From positions 7,023,432 to 7,087,431 of the forward strand of contig OX392540.1 in the NCBI GenBank assembly GCA_947623455.1: DNA of 64,000 nt, in the 5' to 3' direction. This stretch comes from Mimachlamys varia (taxonomy: Eukaryota > Mollusca > Bivalvia > Pectinida > Pectinidae). This document shows positions 11,763 through 26,700 of the stretch, piece by piece. How positions within the stretch are numbered: position 1 is the first letter of the stretch; each line of letters starts with the position of its first letter. A program made the position numbers and the translations under genes. The notes below the pieces were generated by a model, which made no database searches, had not been told where the DNA came from, and worked only from the letters and a program-made list of their open reading frames with translations.

Positions 11763-14700
11763 CAAGGTAACTTGTAGGATGACCAAAGTCTACAGTACTA
11801 GATGGTTCTATACCAAGGTAACTTGTAGGATGACCAAAGTCTACAGTACTAGATGGTTCTATACCAAGGTAACATGTAGGATGACCAAAGTCTACAGTAC
11901 TAGATGGTTCTATACCAAGGTTACTTGTAGGATGACCAAAGCCTACAGTACTAGATGGTTCTATACCAAGGTTACTTGTAGGATGACCAAAGTCTACAGT
12001 ACTAGATAATTCTATACCAAGGTAACTTGTAGGATGACCAAAGCCTACAGTACTAGATGGTTCTATACCAAGGTTACTTGTAGGATGACCAAAGTCTACA
12101 GTACTAGATGGTTCTATACCAAGGTAACTTGTAGGATGACCAAAGTCTACAGTACTAGATGGTTCTATACCAAGGTTACTTGTAGGATGACCAAAGCCTA
12201 CAGTACTAGATGGTGCTATACCACTGTAACTTGTAGGATGACCAAAGTCTACAGTACTAGATGGTTCTATACCAAGGTTACTTGTAGGAGACCAAAGTCT
12301 ACAGTACTAGATGGTTCTATACCAAGGTAACTTGTAGGATGACCAAAGTCTACAGTACTAGATGGTTCTATACCAAGGTAACTTGTAGGATGACCAAAGT
12401 CTACAGTACTAGATGGTTCTATACCAAGGTAACTTGTAGGATGACCAAAGTCTACAGTACTAGATGGTTCTATACCAAGGTAACTTGTATGATGACCAAA
12501 GTCTACAGTACTAGATGGTTCTATACCAAGGTTACTTGTAGGATGACCAAAGTCTACAGTACTAGATGGTGCTATACCACTGTAACTTGTAGGATGATCA
12601 AAGTCTACAGTACTAGATGGTTCTATACCAAGGTAACTTGTAGGATGACCAAAGCCTACAGTACTAGATGGTTCTATACCAAGGTAACTTGTATGATGAC
12701 CAAAGTCTACAGTACTAGATGGTTCTATACCAAGGTAACTTGTAGGATGACCAAAGCCTACAGTACTAGATGGTTCTATACCAAGGTTACTTGTAGGATG
12801 ACCAAAGTCTACAGTACTAGATGGTTCTATACCAAGGTTACTTGTAGGATGACCAAAGCCTACAGTAACAGATGGTTCTATACCAAAGTTTACAGTACTA
12901 GATGGTTCTATACCAAGGTTACTTGTAGGATGACCAAAGTCTACAGTACTAGATGGTTCTATACCAAGGTAACTTGTAGGATGACCAAAGTCTACAGTAC
13001 TAGATGGTTCTATACCAAGGTAACTTGTAGGATGACCAAAGTCTACAGTACTAGATGGTTCTATACCAAGGTAACTTGTAGGATGACCAAAGCCTACAGT
13101 ACTAGATGGTTCTATACCAAGGTTACTTGTAGGATGACCAAAGTCTACAGTACTAGATGGTTCTATACCACTGTAACTTGTAGGATGACCAAAGTCTACA
13201 GTACTAGATGGTTCTATACCACTGTAACTTGTAGGATGACCAAAGTCTACAGTACTAGATGGTTCTATACCAAGGTTACTTGTAGGATGACCAAAGTCTA
13301 CAGTACTAGATGGTTCTATACCAAGGTAACTTGTAGGATGACCAAAGTCTACAGTACTAGATGGTTCTATACCAAGGTAACTTGTAGGATGACCAAAGCC
13401 TACAGTACTAGATGGTTCTATACCAAGGTAACTTGTAGGATGACCAAAGTCTACAGTACTAGATGGTTCTATACCAAGGTTACTTGTAGGATGACCAAAG
13501 CCTACAGTACTAGATGGTTCTATACCAAGGTTACTTGTAGGATGACCAAAGTCTACAGTAACAGATGGTTCTATACCAAAGTCTACAGTACTAGATGGTT
13601 CTATACCAAGGTTACTTGTAGGATGACCAAAGTCTACAGTACTAGATGGTTCTATACCACTGTAACTTGTAGGATGACCAAAGTCTACAGTACTAGATGG
13701 TTCTATACCAAGGTAGCTTGTATGATGACCAAAGCCTACAGTACTAGATGGTTCTATACCAAGGTAACTTGTAGGATGACCAAAGTCTACAGTACTAGAT
13801 GGTTCTATACCACTGTAACTTGTAGGATGACCAAAGTCTACAGTACTAGATGGTTCTATACCAAGGTTACTTGTAGGATGACCAAAGTCTACAGTACTAG
13901 ATGGTTCTATACCAAGGTAACTTGTAGGATGACCAAAGTCTACAGTACTAGATGGTTCTATACCAAGGTTACTTGTAGGATGACCAAAGCCTTCAGTACT
14001 AGATGGTTCTATACCAAGGTTACTTGTAGGATGACCAAAGTCTACAGTACTAGATGGTTCTATACCACTGTAACTTGTAGGATGACCAAAGTCTACAGTA
14101 CTAGATGGTTCTATACCAAGGTTACTTGTAGGATGACCAAAGTCTACAGTACTAGATGGTTCTATACCAAGGTAACTTGTAGGATGACCAAAGTCTACAG
14201 TACTAGATGGTTCTATACCAAGGTAACTTGTAGGATGACCAAAGCCTACAGTACTAGATGGTTCTATACCAAGGTAACTTGTAGGATGACCAAAGTCTAC
14301 AGTACTAGATGGTTCTATACCAAGGTTACTTGTAGGATGACCAAAGCCTACAGTACTAGATGGTTCTATACCAAGGTTACTTGTAGGATGACCAAAGTCT
14401 ACAGTAACAGATGGTTCTATACCAAAGTCTACAGTACTAGATGGTTCTATACCAAGGTTACTTGTAGGATGACCAAAGTCTACAGTACTAGATGGTTCTA
14501 TACCACTGTAACTTGTAGGATGACCAAAGTCTACAGTACTAGATGGTTCTATACCAAGGTTACTTGTATGATGACCAAAGCCTACAGTACTAGATGGTTC
14601 TATACCAAGGTAACTTGTAGGATGACCAAAGTCTACAGTACTAGATGGTTCTATACCAAGGTTACTTGTAGGATGACCAAAGTCTACAGTACTAGATGGT

Positions 14701-17700
14701 TCTATACCAAGGTTACTTGTAGGATGACCAAAGTCTACAGTACTAGATGGTTCTATACCAAGGTAACTTGTAGGATGACCAAAGTCTACAGTACTAGATG
14801 GTTCTATACCAAGGTTACTTGTAGGATGACCAAAGCCTACAGTACTAGATGGTTCTATACCAAGGTATCTTGTAGGATGACCAAAGCCTACAGTAACAGA
14901 TGGTTCTATACCAAAGTCTACAGTACTAGATGGTTCTATACCAAGGTTACTTGTAGGATGACCAAAGTCTACAGTACTAGATGGTTCTATACCAAGGTTA
15001 CTTGTAGGATGACCAAAGTCTACAGTACTAGATGGTTCTATACCAAGGTAACTTGTAGGATGACCAAAGTCTACAGTACTAGATGGTTCTATACCAAGGT
15101 TACTTGTAGGATGACCAAAGCCTACAGTACTAGATGGTTCTATACCAAGGTTACTTGTAGGATGACCAAAGTCTACAGTACCAGATGGTTCTATACCACT
15201 GTAACTTGTAGGATGACCAAAGTCTACAGTACTAGATGGTTCTATACCAAGGTAACTTGTAGGATGACCAAAGTCTACAGTACTAGATGGTTCTATACCA
15301 AGGTTACTTGTAGGATGACCAAAGTCTACAGTACTAGATGGTTCTATACCAAGGTAACTTGTAGGATGACCAAAGTCTACAGTACTAGATGGTTCTATAC
15401 CAAGGTAACTTGTAGGATGACCAAAGCCTACAGTACTAGATGGTTCTATACCAAGGTAACTTGTAGGATGACCAAAGTCTACAGTACTAGATGGTTCTAT
15501 ACCAAGGTAACTTGTAGGATGACCAAAGCCTACAGTACTAGATGGTTCTATACCAAGGTAACTTGTAGGATGACCAAAGCCTACAGTAACAGATGGTTCT
15601 ATACCAAAGTCTACAGTACTAGATGGTTCTATACCAAGGTTACTTGTAGGATGACCAAAGTCTACAGTACTAGATGGTTCTATACCAAGGTAACTTGTAG
15701 GATGACCAAGGTCTACAGTACTAGATGGTTCTATACCAAGGTTACTTGTAGGATGACCAAAGCCTACAGTACTAGATGGTTCTATACCAAGGTAACTTGT
15801 AGGATGACCAAAGTCTACAGTACTAGTTGGTTCTATACCACTGTAACTTGTAGGATGACCAAAGTCTACAGTACTAGATGGTTCTATACCAAGGTAACTT
15901 GTAGGATGACCAAAGTCTACAGTACTAGATGGTTCTATACCAAGGTAACTTGTAGGATGACCAAAGCCTACAGTACTAGATGGTTCTATACCACTGTAAC
16001 TTGTAGGATGACCAAAGTCTACAGTACTAGATGGTTCTATACCAAGGTAACTTGTAGGATGACCAAAGTCTACAGTACTAGACAGTTCTATACCAAGGTT
16101 ACTTGTAGGATGACCAAAGTGTACAGTACTAGATAATTCTATACCAAGGTAACTTGTAGGATGACCAAAGTCTACAGTACTAGATAGTTCTATACCAAGG
16201 TTACTTGTAGGATGACCAAAGCCTACAGTACTAGATGGTTCTATACCAAGGTTACTTGTAGGATGACCAAAGTCTACAGTACTAGATGGTTCTATACCAA
16301 GGTAACTTGTAGGATGACCAAAGTCTACAGTACTAGATGGTTCTATACCAAGGTTACTTGTAGGATGACCAAAGTCTACAGTACTAGATGGTTCTATACC
16401 AAGGTAACTTGTAGGATGACCAAAGTCTACAGTACTAGATGGTTCTATACCAAGGTAACTTGTAGGATGACCAAAGCCTACAGTACTAGATGGTTCTATA
16501 CCAAGGTAACTTGTAGGATGACCAAAGTCTACAGTACTAGATGGTTCTATACCAAGGTTACTTGTAGGATGACCAAAGCCTACAGTACTAGATGGTTCTA
16601 TACCAAGGTTACTTGTAGGATGACCAAAGTCTACAGTACTAGATGGTTCTATACCACTGTAACTTGTAGGATGACCAAAGTCTACAGTACTAGATGGTAC
16701 TATACCAAGGTAGCTTGTATGATGACCAAAGCCTACAGTACTAGATGGTTCTATACCAAGGTAACTTGTAGGATGACCAAAGTCTACAGTACTAGATGGT
16801 TCTATACCACTGTAACTTGTAGGATGACTAAAGTCTACAGTACTAGATGGTTCTATACCAAGGTTACTTGTAGGATGACCAAAGTCTACAGTACTAGATG
16901 GTTCTATACCAAGGTTACTTGTAGGATGACCAAAGTCTACAGTACTAGATGGTTCTATACCAAGGTAACTTGTAGGATGACCAAAGTCTACAGTACTAGA
17001 TGGTTCTATACCAAGGTTACTTGTAGGATGACCAAAGCCTACAGTACTAGATGGTTCTATACCAAGGTATCTTGTAGGATGACCAAAGCCTACAGTAACA
17101 GATGGTTCTATACCAAAGTCTACAGTACTAGATGGTTCTATACCAAGGTTACTTGTAGGATGACCAAAGTCTACAGTACTAGATGGTTCTATACCAAGGT
17201 AACTTGTAGGATGACCAAAGTCTACAGTACTAGATGGTTCTATACCAAGGTTACTTGTAGGATGACCAAAGCCTACAGTACTAGATGGTTCTATACCAAG
17301 GTAACTTGTAGGATGACCAAAGTCTACAGTACTAGTTGGTTCTATACCACTGTAACTTGTAGGATGACCAAAGTCTACAGTACTAGATGGTTCTATACCA
17401 AGGTAACTTGTAGGATGACCAAAGTCTACAGTACTAGATGGTTCTATACCAAGGTAACTTGTAGGATGACCAAAGCCTACAGTACTAGATGGTTCTATAC
17501 CACTGTAACTTGTAGGATGACCAAAGTCTACAGTACTAGATGGTTCTATACCAAGGTAACTTGTAGGATGACCAAAGTCTACAGTACTAGACAGTTCTAT
17601 ACCAAGGTTACTTGTAGGATGACCAAAGTGTACAGTACTAGATAATTCTATACCAAGGTAACTTGTAGGATGACCAAAGTCTACAGTACTAGATAGTTCT

Positions 17701-20700
17701 ATACCAAGGTTACTTGTAGGATGACCAAAGCCTACAGTACTAGATGGTTCTATACCAAGGTAACTTGTAGGATGACCAAAGTCTACAGTACTAGATGGTT
17801 CTATACCACTGTAACTTGTAGGATGACCAAAGTCTACAGTACTAGATGGTTCTATACCAAGGTAACTTGTAGGATGACCAAAGTCTACAGTACTAGATGG
17901 TTCTATACCAAGGTTACTGGTAGGATGACCAAAGCCTTCAGTACTAGATGGTTCTATACCAAGGTAACTTGTAGGATGACCAAAGCCTTCAGTACTAGAT
18001 GGTTCTATACCAAGGTAACTTGTAGGATGACCAAAGTCTACAGTACTAGATGGTTCTATACCAAGGTTACTTGTAGGATGACCAAAGCCTACAGTACTAG
18101 ATGGTGCTATACCACTGTAACTTGTAGGATGACCAAAGTCTACAGTACTAGATGGTTCTATACCAAGGTTACTTGTAGGAGACCAAAGTCTACAGTACTA
18201 GATGGTTCTATACCAAGGTAACTTGTAGGATGACCAAAGTCTACAGTACTAGATGGTTCTATACCAAGGTAACTTGTAGGATGACCAAAGTCTACAGTAC
18301 TAGATGGTTCTATACCAAGGTAACTTGTAGGATGACCAAAGTCTACAGTACTAGATGGTTCTATACCAAGGTTACTTGTAGGATGACCAAAGTCTACAGT
18401 ACTAGATGGTTCTATACCAAGGTAACTTGTAGGAGACCAAAGTCTACAGTACTAGATGGTTCTATACCAAGGTTACTTGTAGGATGACCAAAGTCTACAG
18501 TACTAGATGGTTCTATACCAAGGTAACTTGTACGATGACCAAAGTCTACAGTACTAGATGGTTCTATACCAAGGTAACTTGTAGGATGACCAAAGCCTAC
18601 AGTACTAGATGGTTCTATACCAAGGTTACTTGTAGGATGACCAAAGTCTACAGTACTAGATGGTTCTATACCAAGGTAACTTGTATGATGACCAAAGTCT
18701 ACAGTACTAGATGGTTCTATACCAAGGTAACTTGTAGGATGACCAAAGTCTACAGTACTAGATGGTTCTATACCAAGGTTACTTGTAGGATGACCAAAGC
18801 CTACAGTAACAGATGGTTCTATACCAAAGTTTACAGTACTAGATGGTTCTATACCAAGGTAACTTGTAGGATGACAAAAGTCTACAGTACTAGATGGTTC
18901 TATACCAAGGTAACTTGTAGGATGACCAAAGTCTACAGTACTAGATGGTTCTATACCAAGGTAACTTGTAGGATGACCAAAGCCTACAGTACTAGATGGT
19001 TCTATACCAAGGTTACTTGTAGGATGACCAAAGTCTACAGTACTAGATGGTTCTATACCACTGTAACTTGTAGGATGACCAAAGTCTACAGTACTAGATG
19101 GTTCTATACCACTGTAACTTGTAGGATGACCAAAGTCTACAGTACTAGATGGTTCTATACCAAGGTTACTTGTAGGATGACCAAAGTCTACAGTACTAGA
19201 TGGTTCTATACCAAGGTAACTTGTAGGATGACCAAAGTCTACAGTACTAGATGGTTCTATACCAAGGTAACTTGTAGGATGACCAAAGCCTACAGTACTA
19301 GATGGTTCTATACCAAGGTAACTTGTAGGATGACCAAAGTCTACAGTACTAGATGGTTCTATACCAAGGTTACTTGTAGGATGACCAAAGCCTACAGTAC
19401 TTGATGGTTCTATACCAAGGTTACTTGTAGGATGACCAAAGTCTACAGTAACAGATGGTTCTATACCAAAGTCTACAGTACTAGATGGTTCTATACCAAG
19501 GTTACTTGTAGGATGACCAAAGTCTACAGTACTAGATGGTTCTATACCACTGTAACTTGTAGGATGACCAAAGTCTACAGTACTAGATGGTTCTATACCA
19601 AGGTAGCTTGTATGATGACCAAAGCCTACAGTACTAGATGGTTCTATACCAAGGTAACTTGTAGGATGACCAAAGTCTACAGTACTAGATGGTTCTATAC
19701 CACTGTAACTTGTAGGATGACCAAAGTCTACAGTACTAGATGGTTCTATACCAAGGTTACTTGTAGGATGACCAAAGTCTACAGTACTAGATGGTTCTAT
19801 ACCAAGGTAACTTGTAGGATGACCAAAGTCTACAGTACTAGATGGTTCTATACCAAGGTTACTTGTAGGATGACCAAAGCCTTCAGTACTAGATGGTTCT
19901 ATACCAAGGTAACTTGTAGGATGACCAAAGTCTACAGTACTAGATGGTTCTATACCACTGTAACTTGTAGGATGACCAAAGTCTACAGTACTAGATGGTT
20001 CTATACCAAGGTTACTTGTAGGATGACCAAAGTCTACAGTACTAGATGGTTCTATACCAAGGTAACTTGTAGGATGACCAAAGTCTACAGTACTAGATGG
20101 TTCTATACCAAGGTAACTTGTAGGATGACCAAAGCCAACAGTACTAGATGGTTCTATACCAAGGTAACTTGTAGGATGACCAAAGTCTACAGTACTAGAT
20201 GGTTCTATACCAAGGTTACTTGTAGGATGACCAAAGCCTACAGTACTAGATGGTTCTATACCAAGGTTACTTGTAGGATGACCAAAGTCTACAGTAACAG
20301 ATGGTTCTATACCAAAGTCTACAGTACTAGATGGTTCTATACCAAGGTTACTTGTAGGATGACCAAAGTCTACAGTACTAGATGGTTCTATACCACTGTA
20401 ACTTGTAGGATGACCAAAGTCTACAGTACTAGATGGTTCTATACCAAGGTAGCTTGTATGATGACCAAAGCCTACAGTACTAGATGGTTCTATACCAAGG
20501 TAACTTGTAGGATGACCAAAGTCTACAGTACTAGATGGTTCTATACCACTGTAACTTGTAGGATGACCAAAGTCTACAGTACTAGATGGTTCTATACCAA
20601 GGTTACTTGTAGGATGACCAAAGTCTACAGTACTAGATGGTTCTATACCAAGGTTACTTGTAGGATGACCAAAGTCTACAGTACTAGATGGTTCTATACC

Positions 20701-23700
20701 AAGGTAACTTGTAGGATGACCAAAGTCTACAGTACTAGATGGTTCTATACCAAGGTTACTTGTAGGATGACCAAAGCCTACAGTACTAGATGGTTCTATA
20801 CCAAGGTATCTTGTAGGATGACCAAAGCCTACAGTAACAGATGGTTCTATACCAAAGTCTACAGTACTAGATGGTTCTATACCAAGGTTACTTGTAGGAT
20901 GACCAAAGTCTACAGTACTAGATGGTTCTATACCAAGGTAACTTGTAGGATGACCAAAGTCTACAGTACTAGATGGTTCTATACCACTGTAACTTGTAGG
21001 ATGACCAAAGTCTACAGTACTAGATGGTTCTATACCAAGGTAACTTGTAGGATGACCAAAGTCTACAGTACTAGATGGTTCTATACCACTGTAACTTGTA
21101 GGATGACCAAAGTCTACAGTACTAGACAGTTCTATACCAAGGTTACTTGTAGGATGACCAAAGTGTACAGTACTAGATAATTCTATACCAAGGTAACTTG
21201 TAGGATGACCAAAGTCTACAGTACTAGATAGTTCTATACCAAGGTAACTTGTAGGATGACCAAAGCCTACAGTACTAGATGGTTCTATACCAAGGTAACT
21301 TGTAGGATGACCAAAGTCTACAGTACTAGATGGTTCTATACCAAGGTAACTTGTAGGATGACCAAAGTCTACAGTACTAGACAGTTCTATACCAAGGTAA
21401 CTTGTAGGATGACCAAAGTCTACAGTACTAGATGGTTCTATACCAAGGTTACTTGTAGGATGACCAAAGCCTTCAGTACTAGATGGTTCTATACCAAGGT
21501 AACTTGTAGGATGACCAAAGTCTACAGTACTAGATGGTTCTATACCACTGTAACTTGTAGGATGACCAAAGTCTACAGTACTAGATGGTTCTATACCAAG
21601 GTTACTTGTAGGATGACCAAAGTCTACAGTACTAGATGGTTCTATACCAAGGTAACTTGTAGGATGACCAAAGTCTACAGTACTAGATGGTTCTATACCA
21701 AGGTAACTTGTAGGATGACCAAAGCCTACAGTACTAGATGGTTCTATACCAAGGTAACTTGTAGGATGACCAAAGTCTACAGTACTAGATGGTTCTATAC
21801 CAAGGTTACTTGTAGGATGACCAAAGCCTTCAGTACTAGATGGTTCTATACCAAGGTAACTTGTAGGATGACCAAAGTCTACAGTACTAGATGGTTCTAT
21901 ACCACTGTAACTTGTAGGATGACCAAAGTCTACAGTACTAGATGGTTCTATACCAAGGTTACTTGTAGGATGACCAAAGTCTACAGTACTAGATGGTTCT
22001 ATACCAAGGTAACTTGTAGGATGACCAAAGTCTACAGTACTAGATGGTTCTATACCAAGGTAACTTGTAGGATGACCAAAGCCTACAGTACTAGATGGTT
22101 CTATACCAAGGTTACTTGTAGGATGACCAAAGTCTACAGTACTAGATGGTTCTATAACAAGGTAACTTGTAGGATGACCAAAGTCTACAGTACTAGATGG
22201 TTCTATACCAAGGTAACTTGTAGGATGACCAAAGTCTACAGTACTAGATGGTTCTATACCAAGGTTACTTGTAGGATGACCAAAGCCTACAGTACTAGAT
22301 GGTTCTATACCAAGGTTACTTGTAGGATGACCAAAGTCTACAGTAACAGATGGTTCTATACCAAAGTCTACAGTACTAGATGGTTCTATACCAAGGTTAC
22401 TTGTAGGATGACCAAAGTCTACAGTACTAGATGGTTCTATACAACTGTAACTTGTAGGATGACCAAAGTCTACAGTACTAGATGGTTCTATACCAAAGTA
22501 ACTTGTAGGATGACCAAAGCCTACAGTACTAGATGGTTCTATACCAAGGTTACTTGTAGGATGACCAAAGTCTACAGTACTAGATGGTTCTATACCAAGG
22601 TAACTTGTAGGATGACCAAAGTCTACAGTACTAGATGGTTCTATACCAAGGTAACTTGTAGGATGACCAAAGCCTACAGTACTAGATGGTTCTATACCAA
22701 GGTAACTTGTAGGATGACCAAAGTCTACAGTACTAGATGGTTCTATACCAAGGTTACTTGTAGGATGACCAAAGTCTACAGTACTAGATGGTTCTATACC
22801 AAGGTAACTTGTAGGATGACCAAAGTCTACAGTACTAGATGGTTCTATACCAAGGTTACTTGTAGGATGACCAAAGTCTACAGTACTAGATGGTTCTATA
22901 CCACTGTAACTTGTAGGATGACCAAAGTCTACAGTACTAGATGGTTCTATACCAAGGTTACTTGTAGGATGACCAAAGTCTACAGTACTAGATGGTTCTA
23001 TACCAAGGTAACTTGTAGGATGACCAAAGCCTACAGTACTAGATGGTTCTATACCAAGGTTACTTGTAGGATGACCAAAGTCTACAGTACTAGATGGTTC
23101 TATACCAAGGTTACTTGTAGGATGACCAATGTCTACAGTACTAGATGGTGCTATACCACTGTAACTTGTAGGATGACCAAAGTCTACAGTACTAGATGGT
23201 GCTATACCACTGTAACTTGTAGGATGACCAAAGTCTACAGTACTAGATGGTGCTATACCACTGTAACTTGTAGGATGACCAATGTCTACAGTACTAGATG
23301 GTGCTATACCACTGTAACTTGTAGGATGACCAAAGTCTACAGTACTAGATGGTGCTATACCACTGTAACTTGTAGGATGACCAAAGTCTACAGTACTAGA
23401 TGGTTCTATACCAAGGTTACTTGTAGGATGACCAATGTCTACAGTACTAGATGGTGCTATACCACTGTAACTTGTAGGATGACCAAAGTCTACAGTACTA
23501 GATGGTGCTATACCACTGTAACTTGTAGGATGACCAATGTCTACAGTACTAGATGGTGCTATACCACTGTAACTTGTAGGATGACCAAAGTCTACAGTAC
23601 TAGATGGTGCTATACCACTGTAACTTGTAGGATGACCAAAGTCTACAGTACTAGATGGTTCTATACCAAGGTAACTTGTAGGATGACCAAAGTCTACAGT

Positions 23701-26700
23701 ACTAGATGGTTCTATACCAAGGTTACTTGTAGGATGACCAAAGTCTACAGTACTAGATGGTTCTATACCAAGGTTACTTGTAGGATGACCAAAGCCTACA
23801 GTACTAGATGGTTCTATACCAAGGTAACTTGTAGGATGACCAAAGTCTACAGTACTAGATGGTTCTATACCAAGGTAACTTGTAGGATGACCAAAGCCTA
23901 AAGTACTAGATGGTTCTATACCAAGGTTACTTGTAGGATGACCAAAGTCTACAGTACTAGATGGTTCTATAACAAGGTAACTTGTAGGATGACCAAAGTC
24001 TACAGTACTAGATAGTTCTATACCAAGGTTACTTGTAGGATGACCAAAGTCTACAGTACTAGATGGTTCTATACCAAGGTAACTTGTAGGATGACCAAAG
24101 CCTACAGTACTAGATGGTTCTATACCAAGGTAACTTGTAGGATGACCAAAGTCTACAGTACTAGATAGTTCTATACCAAGGTTACTTGTAGGATGACCAA
24201 AGTCTACAGTACTAGATGGTTCTATACCAAGGTAACTTGTAGGATGACCAAAGCCTACAGTACTAGATGGTTCTATACCAAGGTTACTTGTAGGATGACC
24301 AAAGTCTACAGTACTAGATGGTTCTATAACAAGGTAACTTGTAGGATGACCAAAGTCTACAGTACTAGATAGTTCTATACCAAGGTTACTTGTAGGATGA
24401 CCAAAGTCTACAGTACTAGATGGTTCTATACCAAGGTAACTTGTAGGATGACCAAAGCCTACAGTACTAGATGGTTCTATACCAAGGTAACTTGTAGGAT
24501 GACCAAAGTCTACAGTACTAGATGGTTCTATACCAAGGTAACTTGTAGGATGACCAAAGTCTACAGTACTAGATGGTTCTATACCAAGGTTACTTGAAGG
24601 ATGACCACAGTCTACAGTACTAGATGGTTCTATACCAAGGTAACTTGTAGGATGACCAAAGTCTACAGTACTAGATGGTTCTATACCAAGGTTACTTGAA
24701 GGATGACCACAGTCTACAGTACTAGATGGTTCTATACCACTGTCACTTGTAGGATGACCAAAGCCTACAGTACTAGATGGTTCTATACCAAGGTTACTTG
24801 TAGGATGACCAAAGTCTACAGTACTAGATGGTTATATACCACTGTAACTTGTAGGATGACCAAAGTCTACAGTACTAGATGGTTCTATACCAAGGTAACT
24901 TGTAGGATGACCAAAGCCTACAGTACTAGATGGTTCTATACCAAGGTTACTTGTAGGATGACCAAAGCCTACAGTACTAGATGGTTCTATACCAAGGTTA
25001 CTTGAAGGATGACCACAGTCTACAGTACTAGATGGTTCTATACCAAGGTAACTTGTAGGATAACCAAAGTCTACAGTACTAGATGGTTCTATACCAAGGT
25101 AACTTGTAGGATAACCAAAGTCTACAGTACTAGATGGTTCTATACCACTGTCACTTGTAGGATGACCAAAGCCTACAGTACTAGATGGTTCTATACCAAG
25201 GTTACTTGTAGGATGACCAAAGTCTACAGTACTAGATGGTTATATACCACTGTAACTTGTAGGATGACCAAAGTCTACAGTACTAGATGGTTCTATACCA
25301 AGGTAACTTGTAGGATGACCAAAGCCTACAGTACTAGATGGTTCTATACCAAGGTTACTTGTAGGATGACCAAAGTCTACAGTACTAGATGGTTCTATAC
25401 CAAGGTTACTTGAAGGATGACCAAAGTCTACAGTACTAGATGGTTCTATACCAAGGTAACTTGTAGGATGACCAAAGCCTACAGTACTAGATGGTTCTAT
25501 ACCAAGGTTACTTGTAGGATGACCAAAGCCTACAGTACTAGATGGTTCTATACCAAGGTTACTTGTAGGATGACCAAAGCCTACAGTACTAGATGGTTCT
25601 ATACCAAGGTAACTTGTAGGATGACCAAAGTCTACAGTACTAGATGGTTCTATACCAAGGTTACTTGTAGGATGACCAAAGTCTACAGTACTAGATGGTT
25701 TCTATACCAAGGTAACTTGTAGGATGACCAAAGTCTACAGTACTAGATGGTTCTATACCAAGGTTACTTGTAGGATGACCAAAGCCTACAGTACTAGATG
25801 GTTCTATACCAAGGTAACTTGTAGGATGACCAAAGTCTACAGTACTAGATGGTTCTATACCAAGGTAACTTGTAGGATGACCAAAGCCTAAAGTACTAGA
25901 TGGTTCTATACCAAGGTTACTTGTAGGATGACCAAAGTCTACAGTACTAGATGGTTCTATACCAAGGTAACTTGTAGGATGACCAAAGTCTACAGTACTA
26001 GATAGTTCTATACCAAGGTTACTTGTAGGATGACCAAAGTCTACAGTACTAGATAGTTCTATACCAAGGTTACTTGTAGGATGACCAAAGTCTACAGTAC
26101 TAGATAATTCTATACCAAGGTAACTTGTAGGATGACCAAAGTCTACAGTACTAGATGGTTCCATACCAAGGTAACTTGTAGGATGACCAAAGCCTACAGT
26201 ACTAGATGGTTCTATACCAAGGTTACTTGTAGGATGACCAAAGTCTACAGTACTAGATGGTTCTATACCAAGGTAACTTGTAGGATGACCAAAGTCTACA
26301 GTACTAGATGGTTCTATACCAAGGTAACTTGTAGGATGACCAAAGCCTACAGTACTAGATGGTTCTATACCAAGGTTACTTGTAGGATGACCAAAGTCTA
26401 CAGTAACAGATGGTTCTATACCAAAGTCTACAGTACTAGATGGTTCTATACCAAGGTTACTTGTAGGATGACCAAAGCCTACAGTAACAGATGGTTCTAT
26501 ACCAAAGTCTACAGTACTAGATGGTTCTATACCAAGGTTACTTGTAGGATGACCAAAGCCTACAGTAACAGATGGTTCTATACCAAAGTTTACAGTACTA
26601 GATGGTTCTATACCAAGGTTACTTGTAGGATGACCAAAGTCTACAGTACTAGATGGTTCTATACCAAGGTAACTTGTAGGATGACCAAAGTCTACAGTAC

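Noticed and set aside
12339..16136. A 1265-residue open frame with a perfect 17-residue repeat
   Set aside because: The frame exists only because the 51-bp satellite unit is a multiple of three without stops. The opposite strand is also open over parts of the array, and there is no domain or gene structure.
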